Source: Rhinopithecus roxellana (Eukaryota > Chordata > Mammalia > Primates > Cercopithecidae). From it: DNA of 64,000 bases. The number at the start of each line of letters is the position of its first letter. Position 1 is the first letter of the stretch. The position numbers were made by a program, and so were the translations under genes. Positions 11,470-24,471 of the stretch are shown in pieces. The notes under the pieces are model-generated. The model was given only the letters and a program-made list of their open reading frames with translations. It was not told the DNA's origin and did not search any database. The stretch spans positions 149,873,859-149,937,858 of the forward strand of contig NC_044552.1 in NCBI RefSeq assembly GCF_007565055.1. Reading direction: 5' to 3'.

Positions 11470-13063
11470 CAGACTCATCCCTCCCTCGTGTTACAAACCC
11501 TCCCCTCACATATCCGTGGGCTCCTGAATCCCACTGAATAAAATCAAGCTATCGCATAGTTGAAATGTTTGCTGGTGCAACTATCCAAATTATTTTTACC
11601 TCAATGGAGTTAAATGCTGCTGCAGCTTTTATGGCCTGGAGGAGAAAATGCTATCACATCAAAAGATGCCCTGGAAATGATAAAGAATGATGAAAACAGT
11701 CCTGTCTGAAAACAGGTTATGTATACAGCAAGAGCAGTGGCGGGTAAATGGTCCCAAAAACATGGCTAAGAGGACAGGACCACGGTTCAACATCCCTTAC
11801 ACATTTGGGGACGGCATTGCATTTGGGGGCCCAGCTGGAGCAGAATTTTAGCTCTCTGCTCATGGAAGTAGAGCGTGGCTGTAATACCACGGCTGCTGAC
11901 TCAGCCCCTGCTGCCAACTGCTGGGAGAACAGACCCAGGAAAGGATAGACAAGCTGGCTAATCAATAACCTAAGGACAGCAGAATCCTACCTGACACTGG
12001 GCCTTCCTAAAAAGATGGAAAGCAGTGAACCTCTGTAAAAGCTTAGAGGTAAGCAGCGGTGAAGCTGGGCAGTGAGGGGCTGGATGGGGGGCTGGGAAGA
12101 GGCAGGCAGAGGGAGTGGGGAAAGGAAGGCAGGCGAATGGAGGGAAGAGAGAGAGATGGTGCAGGAGCAATCCAGGGAGGGGAGCAGGCCCGGAGCCAGG
12201 AATGAAGCTGGACCGCCACCAGGTGTGGACTTGTGGGTCCTCCTATAGCTCCCAGTTCCACCTGGGACAAGGGGAACAGCCACTGCAGGCTTTGAAGTGT
12301 GCAATAAACAAAGGCCCCCAGGTGTGGACAGGCAAAGGTTGTTTATTCAGGGCTTGCTGCAGTGAGTGGGCTGGGCAGGCAGAGATGCTCACAACAGGAA
12401 GGCTTCGAGGTGAACACACAGAGCCCCAGCTGTGCCCTGTTGGAGGCCAGGCTCTGGGGACACCAGAGCTCTAATGAGAGGCAGGCATCCTGGGGGCGTA
12501 TCTGGCTTTCTGGTTGGTCCTGAGTTGGAAGCAGGGACAAAAATTAGGAAGCTGTCAGCACCGATCAAGTCTTGGCCCTCCGGAGCTGACTGTCACAGAG
12601 GTTACTGTTGAGCTTCCCGGGCTGTCACTAAAGATGGCAATCAGGCTCCCTGCAAGCCTGACACGGCCATGGCCTCCTGGGCTGTGTACTGCAGATAAAG
12701 AGTTGGATTTCCGGGCAGGTGTGGTCCAGAGTTCTGCTTTTATATACGATCCAGCCTTGGACCCTTGCGCGTTGAATTCCTCAGAAGCAGAGGTGTTGGA
12801 TGTAATTGCATTTGTGTTTTAGAAAGACCCATTCTCTGGTTGGCTGAAGTTCCAGAGAAGGGGCCTGGCCCAGCATCTGGGCGTGGGGACTCCATGCCTG
12901 GGGAGAGGCCCACGGAGGTGGCTGCCACAGGAGGATGCAGAACTCAGGGCTACTCAGCCTCTGGAGGACCCGGCCGCTGACCGCTGTCACAGGCAACAGC
13001 AACACTGGGCTCCAAGAAAACCGGAGACTCTTCCACGGCGTTTCTTCATCCCCAGCAAGAAAT
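11470..13063. other. intergenic sequence, no gene seen
   Basis: Mostly unique sequence. Open frames up to 119 codons show no recognisable family and no splice or start context worth supporting. Confidence 0.5.
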
Positions 13064-13073
13064 GAGAGTTCTT

Positions 13074-13362
13074 TTTTTTTTGAGACGGAGTCTCACTCTG
13101 TCTCCCAGGCTGGAGTGCAGTGGCGTGATCTCAGCTCATGGCAACCTCCGTCTCCTGAGTTCAAGCGATTCTCCTGCCTCAGCCTCCCAAGTAGCTGAGA
13201 CTGCAGGTACATGCCACCATGCCTGGCTAATTTTTTGTATTTTTAGTAGAGACGAGGTTTCACCGTGTTGGCCAGGATGGTCTCAATCTCCTGACGTTGT
13301 GATCTGCCCGCCTCGGCCTCCCAAAGTGCTGGGATTACAGGTGTGAGACACTGCTCCCAGCT
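13074..13362 (-). mobile_element. Alu (antisense) with target-site duplication
   Basis: Antisense Alu running from the T-rich end and GAGACGGAGTCTCACTCTG to the degraded 5' end. The duplication GAGAGTTCTT is present at 13064-13073 and 13363-13372. Confidence 0.95.
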
Positions 13363-13372
13363 GAGAGTTCTT

Positions 13373-15055
13373 ATTGAAATCAGAATATCCTTATAGAAAT
13401 AGTGCTGTAATCAGTCTTTTAATTTCTATTTTTGAATTTTTAATTCCATTTTATTTCTATTTTTCTTTCGGCTACCGTCTCCTAATCAAGGGCAGGGTGC
13501 ACAGCGGGACAGGACAGCAAATCATTGACTTCAGTCGCTAAAGCTTCATTCTCCTTAAGAATGACTCTTCTCCATCGCCACCCCTCACCCCACTTGAGGA
13601 CATATTCTGGAATTTGCAATGTTTGTTCCTGTGATGCATTTTCCATCCTGGGTGACAGGAAGTGTCTGGTTCCACAGCAACGAAGCAGCCACAAGGCCTC
13701 TCTGTATCAGCGCTGGAGAGAGGCAGCTTCCCTCCTCCTGTCCCAGACCCTCCTGGAGGGACGCTCCCAAGGCTGACTGAGACAACACAGTCATTTCCTG
13801 CATGTTGCCTGGCAGTGACCTGCCCGTAGCACTTGTCCGGGTGCTGGTCTGCAGCAGCAGTGAGGGGGACCCCTTTGTGTGAGGGCTGCACTGGCCGTCG
13901 TTCAGGAAAAGGCAGTAGAGCCTCTGCGTCTTTGAAGGCCCTCAGTGCCTCCAGCGCATCGGCCTTAGGACCACGCTCCTCACGGGGGTGTCTCTGAGGT
14001 CTGCCTGGAAGACACTCTTCCAGTCCACCAGGTCCTGCAGCCAAAGTGCGTGGTGTCCCCTGGCCCTGGAACGAGTCTCTGTGTGACCCCGCAAGTCCCT
14101 GTAGAAACAGCCACATGGCCCCTCCCTCACGGAGTCTCACGTTCCTTGTTGCTTTTCGGCTTTCTTACCTAGCCTCCACTGTCAATCCTTGAGGTGGGCT
14201 GGTGCTCTAGGGACTTCCTACGATGACGGGTGTGTGTTGGGTTTAGAAAGAAGCTATTGTAGAACCGTCCAACGATGGAGCCTTCAGGGGCACCGTGGCC
14301 CTGGAGCACACGGCGGCATGCTGGAGAAGCCGGGCAGTGCCCAGGAGTTGGCATGTGGGGACTCGGTACGCTAAGAGTTTGCTGAAAGCAAATCCATGTT
14401 TTGCATGAGCAGCCTGTGTGTCTCCTGGCTCTAAACCGTGCCTTGTTTTGTCCGGCTGTGGCCGGGATCTGTGATTCCCCGGAAGGCATTTCACCTCACT
14501 CAGAGTCACAACATTCAAGCAATGACGAGAACAGTGCCTGGAGTAGAATACCATTTACATTTTATTTCTGTTCATTTATTCACTGTCAATTGTCCTTTTT
14601 ACTTCACCAAATTTCAAACTGTTAGAAACAGCGGAGGTTATGGAACCCAGAGTCAGGCAGTGAGCACAGAACTCACGTATGTTCGTCTCAGAAAGACCAC
14701 AGACGCACAGGTGCTCAGGAGAGCTGACACCAAGCATATGGAAGGAATTTAACTTCTTCACGTATTGGTGCAACTGAAACGAGTTCATGCCTAACCTGGG
14801 AGGCCTGCATGAGCTACTGGATTGGTTGAGGAAGATGAGATAATGTGAGACCCTATTTAATAGAAATATTTTTTTACATATAATTCTCCCCATATAATTT
14901 AGGGAAAATGGTCATTTATTAAAGGACTCTCAGGGACTTGTAGTTGAGAAAATGTCAACGATTTGGGTTAAGGGACATGTTCATTAACTCTTGAGATTTA
15001 AAGCATAGTTGTGAGTGGCTGACATTTACTATCTACTATTTATTTTTCACAAGTA
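13373..15055. other. intergenic sequence, no gene supported
   Basis: A minus-strand frame of 200 codons at 13538-14140 is the longest here, but I do not recognise it and see no splice structure. The remainder is unique sequence. Confidence 0.45.
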
Positions 15056-15059
15056 TATA

Positions 15060-15320
15060 TGATTAATAATTAATATTTACAAAGTACTTCCTCAAAAATC
15101 TTCTGGTGCTCATGACAATCCTGTGAGGTAGATATCATGGGTATTTTATCTCTACACTATATTTTAAAGCTAAAAGAACTAAAGCCGAAATGAGTAGTTG
15201 GCTTGCTCAGGGCACCCACCCAGCCAGCATGTGGAGGTGTCTGAAATTCACCTCAGGCCTCTGATTTCCAAAACCAATCTCTTGCCCAAGGTCCCAGCTC
15301 ACAACTGGAGCGTAAGCCTC
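15060..15320 (+). repeat. MIR element
   Basis: Sense MIR-like order: CCTGTGAGGTAGATATCATG, then an AAAGAACTAAAG segment, GGCTTGCTCAGGGCACCCA and a CTCAGGCCTCTGATTTCC end. It is divergent, as expected for this mammal-wide SINE. Confidence 0.65.
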
Positions 15321-16342
15321 TTTGAACAGATCATGGCTTATGTATGTATGCATGTGTAATCTCCACAGTAGCTACGCTAGGCCGTTGCATGTACATGAAG
15401 GTGCGTGAAGGAATGGATGGAATTCTCTCACGTTAGGGAAGAAGCTAAGCTCCCAGCTGAATTTTGGCGTTCGCACGACACTTAGCATCTTTCTTGGCTG
15501 TTAAAATAAAGCGTAACAGGGTGGCAGGAGAGGATGATATACCACCACTAAATAAAGAAAATCAGACCCCCAAAGGTGTATACTTGGCCTCTCTGTTCCT
15601 CTTGGTTCATTGCCTTTCTCTGATTCAAAAACATACTTAAATTTTTGAGGTACTTAAAACAAAAAACCAAATGCGAATACCACACACCCATTCCTCATGC
15701 CCTCACCAAAGGGGTCTGGGGCAAACTAGAATGCTGCTCCATTTCCTTCAAATATTTAATTTTCAAACAATAAGTAATGTGTAAAAACTGCAGCTAAACC
15801 TCTCCCTCCATCACAGAGTTAGCCACAGTTCTGAAGTCAGGGCAGATGTCTGTTAAGTTTTCCTATATTTACGTATATTTACAGGCACATGCATGTACCT
15901 GTAACACCACCAAGCATCCTTTTACGTTTTCACGTTTTGAATAAGCGTCATCATTTTTCCAATGTGCGTCTTCACTCAGTGGTACCCCAGGATATGTGAC
16001 AATTACTAGGAGAATATTTACTGAGCTCTTTGATAAGACAGACTTGGTGCCATTCACTCACGCAGGTCCTCCCAGACGTGCGAGGAGGAATCACTCCTCA
16101 CCAGGGGCTGGGACACGGACCCACCGGGGCTGTGCCCACACCTCCACATGCCCGTGTCTGCCCCGTGCTGCCCTCGACCGGGCCATACCCCCAGTGACCA
16201 GGCCAAAGTTCATCCGCCCATTCCTCTAATGATGAACTCTTATGTTGCCGTCTCAAGCAATGTTGCAGCAAACATCCATTTCTCTGTCTTTCTGTCCACG
16301 CAAGCAAGACTCTCTCTGCATAGATACCCCCATGTCTCTCCC
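15321..16342. other. intergenic sequence, no gene seen
   Basis: Unique and weakly AT-rich DNA without recognisable genes. Confidence 0.5.
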
Positions 16343-16842
16343 AGGTGGCTGTATGTGTTTCCTCTGTCACAAACTACCACAGACTTGAGGGCTTAAAACA
16401 CAGCAAATTTATCCTCTTACTGTTCTGGAGGGCGGAGGTCCACAGTCATTCTCCCTGGGCTGAGGTCCGGGTGTTGGCAGGGCTGACTCCTGGCGATTCT
16501 AGCGAAGAAGCTGTTTCCTTGCCTTTTGCAGCTTCTAGAAGCCAGTGGCTCTGGGCCTCCTCTTCCACCGTGAAAGCCGGGAACATCGTTGAGTCCCTCT
16601 CAAGCTGCACTCTCTTATCTTCTCCCTTCTGCTTCCCTCTTCCTCTCATGAGGACCCCTGTGACTATCACACTGGGTCCACCCGGACAATCGGGGATAGT
16701 TTCCCGTCTCAGGTCAGTTGATAGCCACCTAATTCCCTCGGCAAACTTCATCCCCCTTTGCCACATCACCTAACATATTCACAAGTTCTGGGGATTAGGA
16801 CACGGACATCTCTCGGGGACCATTGTTCTTCTGACCACACGC
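16343..16842 (-). mobile_element. MaLR-type LTR (MLT1-like), antisense
   Basis: Reverse orientation LTR-like sequence: GGTGGCTGTATGTGTTTCC at one end, ACTGTTCTGGAGG internally, and CACAAGTTCTGGGGATTAGG then GGACCATTGTTCTTCTGACC at the other. These are the hallmarks of an old MaLR LTR. The exact subfamily cannot be set by eye. Confidence 0.6.
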
Positions 16843-16959
16843 CCACCTGCCATGCCCAAGACTTCCAACTTTCTCACTTCCAAACCTTGGTATTGTCAGG
16901 CCGTTGTAATGGTGCCAAATGGAACAGATATCAAATGGTGTTTCACTATAGTTTTAATC

Positions 16960-18365
16960 TGCGTTTCTCGGTTTATAATGAGGTTGAACACTTTTCATGT
17001 TTTTCTTGGCCTTCTAGTTTCCCTTGTGAATTAACCTCTACATATCCTTTTCCCCCATTTTTCTCATTTTTTTCATTGATGTGTAGGAGACCTCAAAGGT
17101 GGACACTAGTTTTTGGTGAGTGGTAAGTTACAGGGTTTGCGAGTATCCCTTCCCCAGCTGAGGCCTGTCTATAAATTTGTTGATGGTGTTTTGGCTGAGC
17201 ACAGGGTTTTGGGTCAATGTCATCAAATTTAGGGATCTTTTCATTTATGATTTGTGGGTTTTAAAAAATCATATTTGGAGAGCTCCTATACAGTCTGCTA
17301 TTATACAGCTATTCCTTATTGTTATTAGCAGTTTAGCATCTTTGCCTTTTGCCTCAAGGTGCCCGTGATACTTGCCCGTGTGTGGGAGGAGAGCTCTGCT
17401 GCTGATTCCAGGTGCCTGTCCCCCATGACCATCTTCTCCCCTCTGTGGATGGATCTGCTCTTTCCCACTGGCCTGTGCTGGCTCCGGCTCTCTGGGCATC
17501 AGGTACATGAGGTCTCCTCCTGGGGACACAGCAATTCTCTTTCACGGTTTATTTCTTCATCCTCTGTGCCACGTAAGTCAATTCTGCAGCTTTTGAAAAA
17601 GGCTTGATAATGACTCTCAGCCAAATATCGCAGCTTTTCTTCTTCGATGCTGTCTCGGCCATGCCGGCTCTTTATACTTGTGTGTGAATCACAGGATCAT
17701 CTTGTCCAGTGAAAAGCCTCTGCTTGGTTTCAGTGGAATTGCATTTAAATTTATGGGCTGACTTGCGGAATTATGACTGTCTTCATGACAAGTCTTCATG
17801 TCAGTTAACCTAGTTCTATTCTAGGCATCTCAGCAAATTTTTAATTTTTTTTCTTAAAATTATGCCCATATTTTCTTACATGTATCCCTGTATGCCTTTT
17901 CTGTATAATAAATAAAATTGGAGTCTTTTTTTTTTTGAGACGGAGTCTCTGTCGCCCAGGCTGGAGTGCAGTGGCCGGATCTCAGCTCACTGCAAGCTCC
18001 ACCTCCCGGGTTTACACCATTCTCCTGCCTCAGCCTCCCGAGTAGCTGGGACTACAGGCACCCGCCACTTCGCCTGGCTAGTTTTTTTGTATTTTTTAGT
18101 AGAGACAGGGTTTCACCATGTTAGCCAGGATGGTGTCGATCTCCTGTACTCGTGATCTGCCCGTCTCGGCCTCCCAAAGTGCTGGGATTACAGGCTTGTG
18201 CCACCGCGCCCGGCCAAAATTGGAGTTTTAAGTGAGGTGCATGCACCTTGTTACTGTGTTTATTTTGTACCCAGCAACCTTATTAAAGCCTCTCATTAGT
18301 TTTAGGAATTTGCCTGTGGGTTCTGTTGGATTTTCAGTGCCTGCAGTCAAATCAGGCAGAGTGTC
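16960..18365 (-). mobile_element. ancient L1 fragments (antisense), interrupted by an AluYR
   Basis: T-rich sequence with phrases typical of reversed L1 ORF2, for example TGGAATTGCATTTAAATTTATGG and TAGTTCTATTCTAGGCATC before the Alu, and ACCCAGCAACCTTATTAAAG then TTTTAGGAATTTGCC after it. It is heavily mutated, and edges are approximate. Confidence 0.5.
17925..18215 (-). mobile_element. AluYR-type Alu (Old World monkey lineage)
   Basis: Antisense Alu with the cercopithecoid diagnostic changes GTGGCCGGATCTCAG, CGCCTGGCTAGTTTTTTTG and CCCGTCTCGGCCTCCC. Its target-site duplication AAAATTGGAGT is exact at 17914-17924 and 18216-18226, so it is young. Confidence 0.9.
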
Positions 18366-20560
18366 TGTTTGAACCCAGTAAATAACACTCCTCTTTCCTG
18401 CCCAGGTTCTGAAGCAAAAGCAAAGTCAAAATTTAAGCAGCCAAAGGTTATACCGTCAGTTCTATTTGAGAAAATACTGGTATTATATCTGCGGAAAAGC
18501 GGGCTACCCAATATTGAGCCGTGAATTCACAGATTTGCCCACCCGATCCTCAGAAGATCCTGCTGGGATGAGGGCCTTGTCACTCAGCTGCCCACACGGC
18601 TCAGGAGAACAGTCTGAGTGGCTCCCAACAGCAGAGGAGAAGGAAAGGGCACGGCTGCTGCCAGGGCCCGAGCACACGCTTGGGACTCAGTGCCAAAGGG
18701 AAGATGCTGAGCTCTTTGTTTCACAAGCAGGGCCCGGTGCTGTGAAAGGCACTTGAGTATAAAGCATCTTCCTTTAATTCTGCGGTTTCTTCCTCAACTT
18801 GTCAGGATGTGTATTTGCTATTTAATGTCATTCAAAGTATAGAAAATTAAAATTTTAAATTATGGCCATGAATTTTGCTGTTTGTCTTTATACTGCAGGC
18901 CAGTGTTATAAAATCTAAGTTGCATGCAGAATCATTGAAGCTGCAGAATCGCAGAATCGGTGAGGCTGCACAGTGTGTCTGTAGCTCTCACGCGCATTTG
19001 CATTTTGTTCTTACCAGAACCGTGCAATGCTCCAGGTGAACCTGACGTGCTCGCTCCGCCCGCAAGCTGCCCCTCCAGCTCGCTGATAGGTAGGGAAGGA
19101 CTAGGAGCGCAGGAGTGCGGTCATCCTCTTCCCCTTTCCTCTGTGTCCTCACACCCAGCCCAAGTGAAAAGGCGAGCATTAGGGGACAGATGTGCCAGGA
19201 CTCCTGGCACTCATGTTTCTCAGGATGGCATTGCCTTCTCTCTGTGTTAGATGTAGGATCTGGTTTGAGAGGAAAGTGTGGCCTCTGAGGCTGTTCTGCT
19301 CAGTGGTAAATGCTACACGCTCACTGTGTGGGTGCTTCAGGTCTGGCTGCACAGCTGCCATCGCAGGTCTGTGCTCATGGGCATCATGGCTGCTCTGTGG
19401 GGACGGGGAGGCAAGGAGCAGTAGCAGACGTGCTTGTTGGTGAACCCCCTCTACTCACAAGCAATCTCTGTCATCCCTGGGGACGTCACTTACAGAACAC
19501 ACGTTCAAAGACAAAATTATCAAGAATTTCAAGACAGCAATGACAGAGCACTACACTAAACTGGTGGCTGCACTGACTGACCAGTCACAGGCTGGAAGTT
19601 GGGTCCTGGCCACAGGCCCAGCTTCTTCTCCCGACATCATCGGCCCCCTCCACCCCCCGAGTCACTCTGCTTTCCCCACGGTGAGCAGGTGGGAGCTGCA
19701 GAGAAGTGTCCAGAAAAGACTGCTGGTCAGTGGAATTTCCTTTACGTGGAAAGTTGAAGTGAGGGAGTAATGGACGTTTTGACTGGAAATTCCAATCCTT
19801 CTACTTCCTGTGCGTTTTTCTAGCACGACTGCAAGTGCTGGAGCCACCAGCACCATGTTCAGCAGCACCCAGGAAGCAAGAGCAGTTGACAGAATGTTTG
19901 TGAGCATTCCTTTTGGTTTTTATTTTTTTAAAGCCCCTTCTAAACTCATAATTTCTGTGATTTTGGGTAAATACACTATGATCATAAGGTAAGGAAAAGT
20001 TAACCTTTTTAGGTTAGGAAAAGTTCTAATTTACATGCATATATATTATTGCGAAATGGTGTGAACATTTAATATTTTTTGAGATCATTGATATTTTTCA
20101 TTTGCTATGTTGATAAGATGAATCCCATTAACAAAATGTCCATTGCTAAACCAATCGTGCATTCATGGGATGAACAATGTTTGGTGATGGTGTTTTTGTT
20201 TGTACTTCTAAATGGTACTTAAACGTAATAGGGAGAAGGTAAGCTCCAGAGCACCCGGCACAGCGCCAGCAGGCTCAGTCAATTGCCCGTCTTCTCATTT
20301 ACCAAACCCACGTGGCCACCCCCACCTCAGATGGATTTTTTTTGCAAAGTCCAGACATTCAATTATTTATAACGTGTCTTTTTAGGACACTGCTGAAATT
20401 AGGTTGTAAACTTTTTTTAGGATTGTATCTTATGCTCATAGAAGAAATTGGCCTATGAAATTTCTTTCATATAATACTCACATCTGGTTTTCATCCCAAA
20501 GCTAAACCAGCCCATAAAAGCAGCTGTGATGATTTTCTTCTTCTTATATTTCAATAAATG
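18366..20560. other. intergenic sequence, no gene seen
   Basis: Unique sequence turning AT-rich after 19900. No gene is supported. Confidence 0.5.
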
Positions 20561-22160
20561 GTATGTAAAAGACAGGAATCATATGTTCACTCAAAATTTG
20601 TGGACCTGATTGTATAACCATCTGGGCTTTGGAAGGTTTTTGTGAATTTTTAAACATTTACTCTCTTAAATGCTTAAGTCTCACCGAGTTTCTCTCTTTA
20701 TTTTTAAGTCGGCTTGCAAATGTATGCTTTACTAGGAAATCTTCTATTTCATCTAAATTTTTAAGTTTAGTAAAATAAAGTTGCACATGTGTTTCTCTTA
20801 AGATTTGAAACATCATTACCACGGATGCGGCTGTATTGTCTGCATCCGTAGCATTGCTTTTTTCCTGCTTTCCCCATTTTCTGCCTCTGATCAATTTTAG
20901 CCCAGGGTGTACCAATATTATTCCTTTCACTAAAGGAATTGTTTCTGTCTTTTTCTAACTTTATTTTTTTAGATGATCTTGCCAGCAGTGTGTTAATATT
21001 GCCCATTTTTCCAAAGAACCAGGTCTCATTTGCACTGGTGTCTCTATTTTTCCTTCATATCCTATTTCACTAATTTCTGCTCTTGTTTTCATTATCCCCT
21101 TCTTTTGGTTTTCTTTGGAGCTACTCTGTGTTTCCAAACTGTTTGCTCAGCTAATGCATTTTCAGTCTTAGGACCATGTTAGCTAGCCCCGACAACTTTG
21201 GTATAGACTGTTTTTGTTGGTATTAGTTAGTAAATTGCTTTTTGTTTTCATTATTCTTTCTAATTTGACCATAAATTATTTAAAAGGTCTTTGTAAACTT
21301 CCAAGTCGAAGAGGTTTTGGTGAATTGTCTTTTGGTTATTATTTTCTAAATTATTGTGAGGTCAAACACTCTAGACTAGATGCTGATGATTCTTGTAGTT
21401 TTGTGGTCTTGTGGTTCTTGTGTTTGTTGAGACTTTCCCTTGTGATCTCCGGGGGTAAGTTCTCAGAGAGTCTCCCTGTGTGCTTGTTGCTGGCACGGTT
21501 GCAACCGCATTGATGAAAAAGGGAGCCCTTCACTTCCTCTGTGTGTGTACATATTTATTATCTGCTTGCAGGTATGATGAAATATGTTGCTATGACTCTA
21601 GATTTGTGCATTTTTCTTTGAATGTTATCCCTTTGTGCTTTATATAGTTGAATACTGTCCTGTTAGGTCTGTACTTTAGAAGCGCTTTTTTTTTTTTTTT
21701 CCCTGAATGGCTCTTTTTATCATTACACGTTGGCGGTTTATGTCCCTAATAATGCTTCTTTCTCTAAATTCAGCCCAGCCTGTCATGTTGTTATAACGTC
21801 CTCTCTTTGGCCTTTGCATTTTCCTGTTAGCTCTGCTCATATCCCTTTACATTCTGCCTTTCCATGATACTGTGTTTTAAGTGCGTCTCTCTCTCACACT
21901 TTAACAGCTAGTTAGATTCATTTACAATCATTTAATTTATTTAAATTTATTTCCAACACCTGTTTTATGTTTGCTCATGATCATACTTTTTCTTTGTTTT
22001 GCCCACATGAGTTTGATTGTAATTTCTTAAATTCTTTTTACTCTCTCTACTAGTTGGAAAAGTATGTATTTTATTTCTTTTATTTCGGGAGTTGTTTTCA
22101 CATATTTTGACACACATATTTGTCTCAAGAAAGTTTAAATTTATGACAATTTTTTTTCTT
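20560..22160 (-). mobile_element. ancient L1 ORF2 remnant (antisense)
   Basis: T-rich sequence with antisense L1 ORF2 hallmarks such as GGAAATCTTCTATTTCATCTA, TTTCCAAAGAACCAGGTCTC and CACTAATTTCTGCTCTTGTT. It is too mutated to keep any open frame, and boundaries are approximate. Confidence 0.6.
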
Positions 22161-22267
22161 CTTTCATGCAATGCAAATACCACAGAATGCTATCAATCCA
22201 TGGACAGACACCTTGTCCAGCCTCCTATGCTATTACTCTCTGTGCTTTAGTTCCATCATGCCTCATC

Positions 22268-22650
22268 GCCTCCATGGACAGCATCACTCTTGGAGTGATC
22301 GTTCAGTCTTCCTTGAATCAGCCCTCCATGGATGACATAGTTATTGGAATGATCGCTTAGTCTTCCCTGGATCAGCCCTCCATGGATGGCATCTCTTTTG
22401 GAGTGATCGCTCAGTCTTCCCTAGAATCAGCCCTCCATGGAGGATATGGCTGTTGAAGTGATCACTCAGTCTTCCCTGGATCAGTCCTCCACGGATGGCA
22501 TCTCTCTTGGAGTGATTGCTCAGTCTTCCCTGGATCAGCCCTCCATGGAGGACATGGCTGTTGAAGTGATCACTCAGTCTTCCCTGGATCAGCTCTCCAT
22601 GGATGACATTGCCCTTGGAGTGGTTGCTCAGTCTTCCCTAGAATCAGCTC
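22268..22650. repeat. 54-bp minisatellite, seven copies, with two-unit higher order
   Basis: TCCATGG (once TCCACGG) recurs at 22271, 22325, 22379, 22434, 22488, 22542 and 22596. All spacings are 54 bp except one of 55, due to an extra base in CTAGAATCAG. Each unit also carries GATCRCTCAGTCTTCC. Units 3-4 and 5-6 form the same pair of variant types, showing a 108-bp duplication step. The unit is a multiple of three (18 codons), so parts of the array stay open, but the one-base insertion and a TAG codon in unit 2 argue against coding function. Confidence 0.93.
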
Positions 22651-22792
22651 TTTAATCAGCTTTTGCTGATTTACTAGATGATCAAAAACAAGGATATAGG
22701 AAGTGAAAATTAGATTAAGATGAACAAGCATGTTATAACTAAAATGAAGAAGAAAATAAATAATGGGAGAAAAAGAAAAACTTAGAAGCAAA

Positions 22793-22797
22793 TTATC

Positions 22798-22834
<37 letters not shown>

Positions 22835-22850
22835 CATCTTTCTATCTATC
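22793..22850. repeat. (TATC)n tetranucleotide microsatellite
   Basis: About 13-14 TATC/TATCT-phase units, with two interruptions (TATCCATCTTTC) near the 3' end. It is likely length-polymorphic. Confidence 0.95.
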
Positions 22851-22854
22851 AGCT

Positions 22855-24195
22855 TTGAATAGGAAGGGGAGAACTTTAATGCTTCATTTGAGACCCTTTT
22901 TGGGGTTAACAGCACCAATCCCCTCAGTTCAAAGGTCAACATCAGGGAGTTGCTGGATTCAGAAACTCCACTGCTGAGTCGGGACAATCTGTGCTTAATG
23001 CAAACACAGAGGGGCGAAACCAGGCATCTGCAGAGCTGCGATGGTGTCACAGTGGCCAGGGAGGAGTGACAGTCGTGCTCCCAGTCCAGCCAGCAGATAA
23101 CCTCCTGTCCCTGAGGAATCATAAGCCACAGCTGTGGATGGGGTTTCTAAGTCCCTTCCTTCCAGATGAGCACTCCTCTCCCTTCCCCACCCACGTCACA
23201 TCATCTCCTGGCTCTGTTTGTGCTGAGAAGTCTCACAGGGCCAAGCATGTGGTAAGGCCAGAGGTTTTGGACATTCATCCGTGCTCGAGGTCATCAGGTC
23301 TCAGGCTATGGGCACAGGGTGATCCTCTCCCCTCAGCTGCTGAAATACAGCCAGAGATAAAGCAGGCATGAGTTTTTTGCCTTCAAGAATGAATGTCCCT
23401 GGGCAGAAGTGGGCAGTCAGGGGAGAAAGGCCAGGGAGAGGAGTGGGCCACCAGGTCCCAGGAGGGACTGACCTGCTCCGGACAGAGGTTGTCAGTGTGG
23501 GGCTGCGTCCTGGCCATTCTCAGGGCCTCCCACATTTCCTCCCACCCTCCACACCACCAGTGAACACCTCAAATGGCCCCAGGCTGTGCGAACAGCCAAG
23601 ACGTCAGAGTCCCCTGGGTGCAAGGAGGGGGACAGGCAGGTCCACGTGGGGGCAGGGAGACCACGGCCACCTCCATGCAGTTGCTCTGCCCATTCCACGG
23701 GTCATCTCCTGAGTGCCACATGGGGAGACCGGGTCCTGCCATGAGGAAAGCAGAGGCATGTGTCCCCTGGGATGGCCGCCATGTGGTCAAATGTGAGTCT
23801 GCCAGGGCTGCGAGGACCAAGTCCACAGACAGCGCCTTAACACTGTTGCTGGCTGGGCATCCAATATCCAAGTGCTGGCAGCACTGGCTGCTCCTGGGGC
23901 CTTTCTCTGTGGCTTGTGGTTGCTCATATATTCCCTTGCTTTGTCAGCGGAGAGGGCCTAGAACCATCGCCTTGGTAAAAGCAAGCACAGCCAACATCCA
24001 CACCTTGGTCCCTAAACCACTCTCCTGCAAAGGGAAGAATGGCTGGTTCCAGGAGAGAGGCAGGAAGACATAAGATGGACCTGAAACGTTTCACCTCCCT
24101 CCCTCCTCAACATCCAGTAAGGACCATGGGCGTGGCTGCACAACAAGGAAATAAGTGCACTTAATGCCACTGACTGGTGCACTTAAAAAGACCCA
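22855..24195. other. intergenic sequence, no gene seen
   Basis: Unique, moderately GC-rich DNA. A 166-codon plus frame (23573-24073) and smaller frames have no recognisable family. Confidence 0.5.
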
Positions 24196-24200
24196 AAACG

Positions 24201-24286
24201 AGATTGCAGTGAGTCGAGATTGCACCACTGCACTCCAGCCTGGGCAATAAAGCGAGACTCAGTCTAAAAGAAAAAAAGAAAAAGAG
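24201..24286 (+). mobile_element. 5'-truncated Alu (right-monomer 3' end)
   Basis: The last ~60 bases of an Alu (GATTGCACCACTGCACTCCAG) followed by an A-rich tail. Similar AAAAGACCCAAA-type sequence on both sides suggests a truncated insertion with a decayed target-site duplication. Confidence 0.8.
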
Positions 24287-24471
24287 CCAAACTGCCAGTC
24301 TAGTTAAGTAGATTGCATTAGCATTCTGCAGAGAAACAGCAGGATGTGAGTGTGTGAGTGTGTGAGCCTGTGTGGTGGGGGAGGGGATGTGCAGAGAGAG
24401 AGCTGGTAAGGAATCAGCTCACATGGCTGTGGAGGCTGGCAGGTCCACATTCTTATTTATGTACTTACTTA

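Noticed and set aside
11091..11509. Gly/Arg-rich minus frames of about 100-130 codons in all three phases
   Set aside because: They are products of the 29-bp minisatellite, with identical peptides appearing in each frame because the unit is not a multiple of three.
13538..14140. 200-codon minus-strand frame
   Set aside because: I do not recognise the peptide, its composition is ordinary GC-rich translation, and it overlaps open frames on the other strand. There is no poly(A) signal or splice structure in support.
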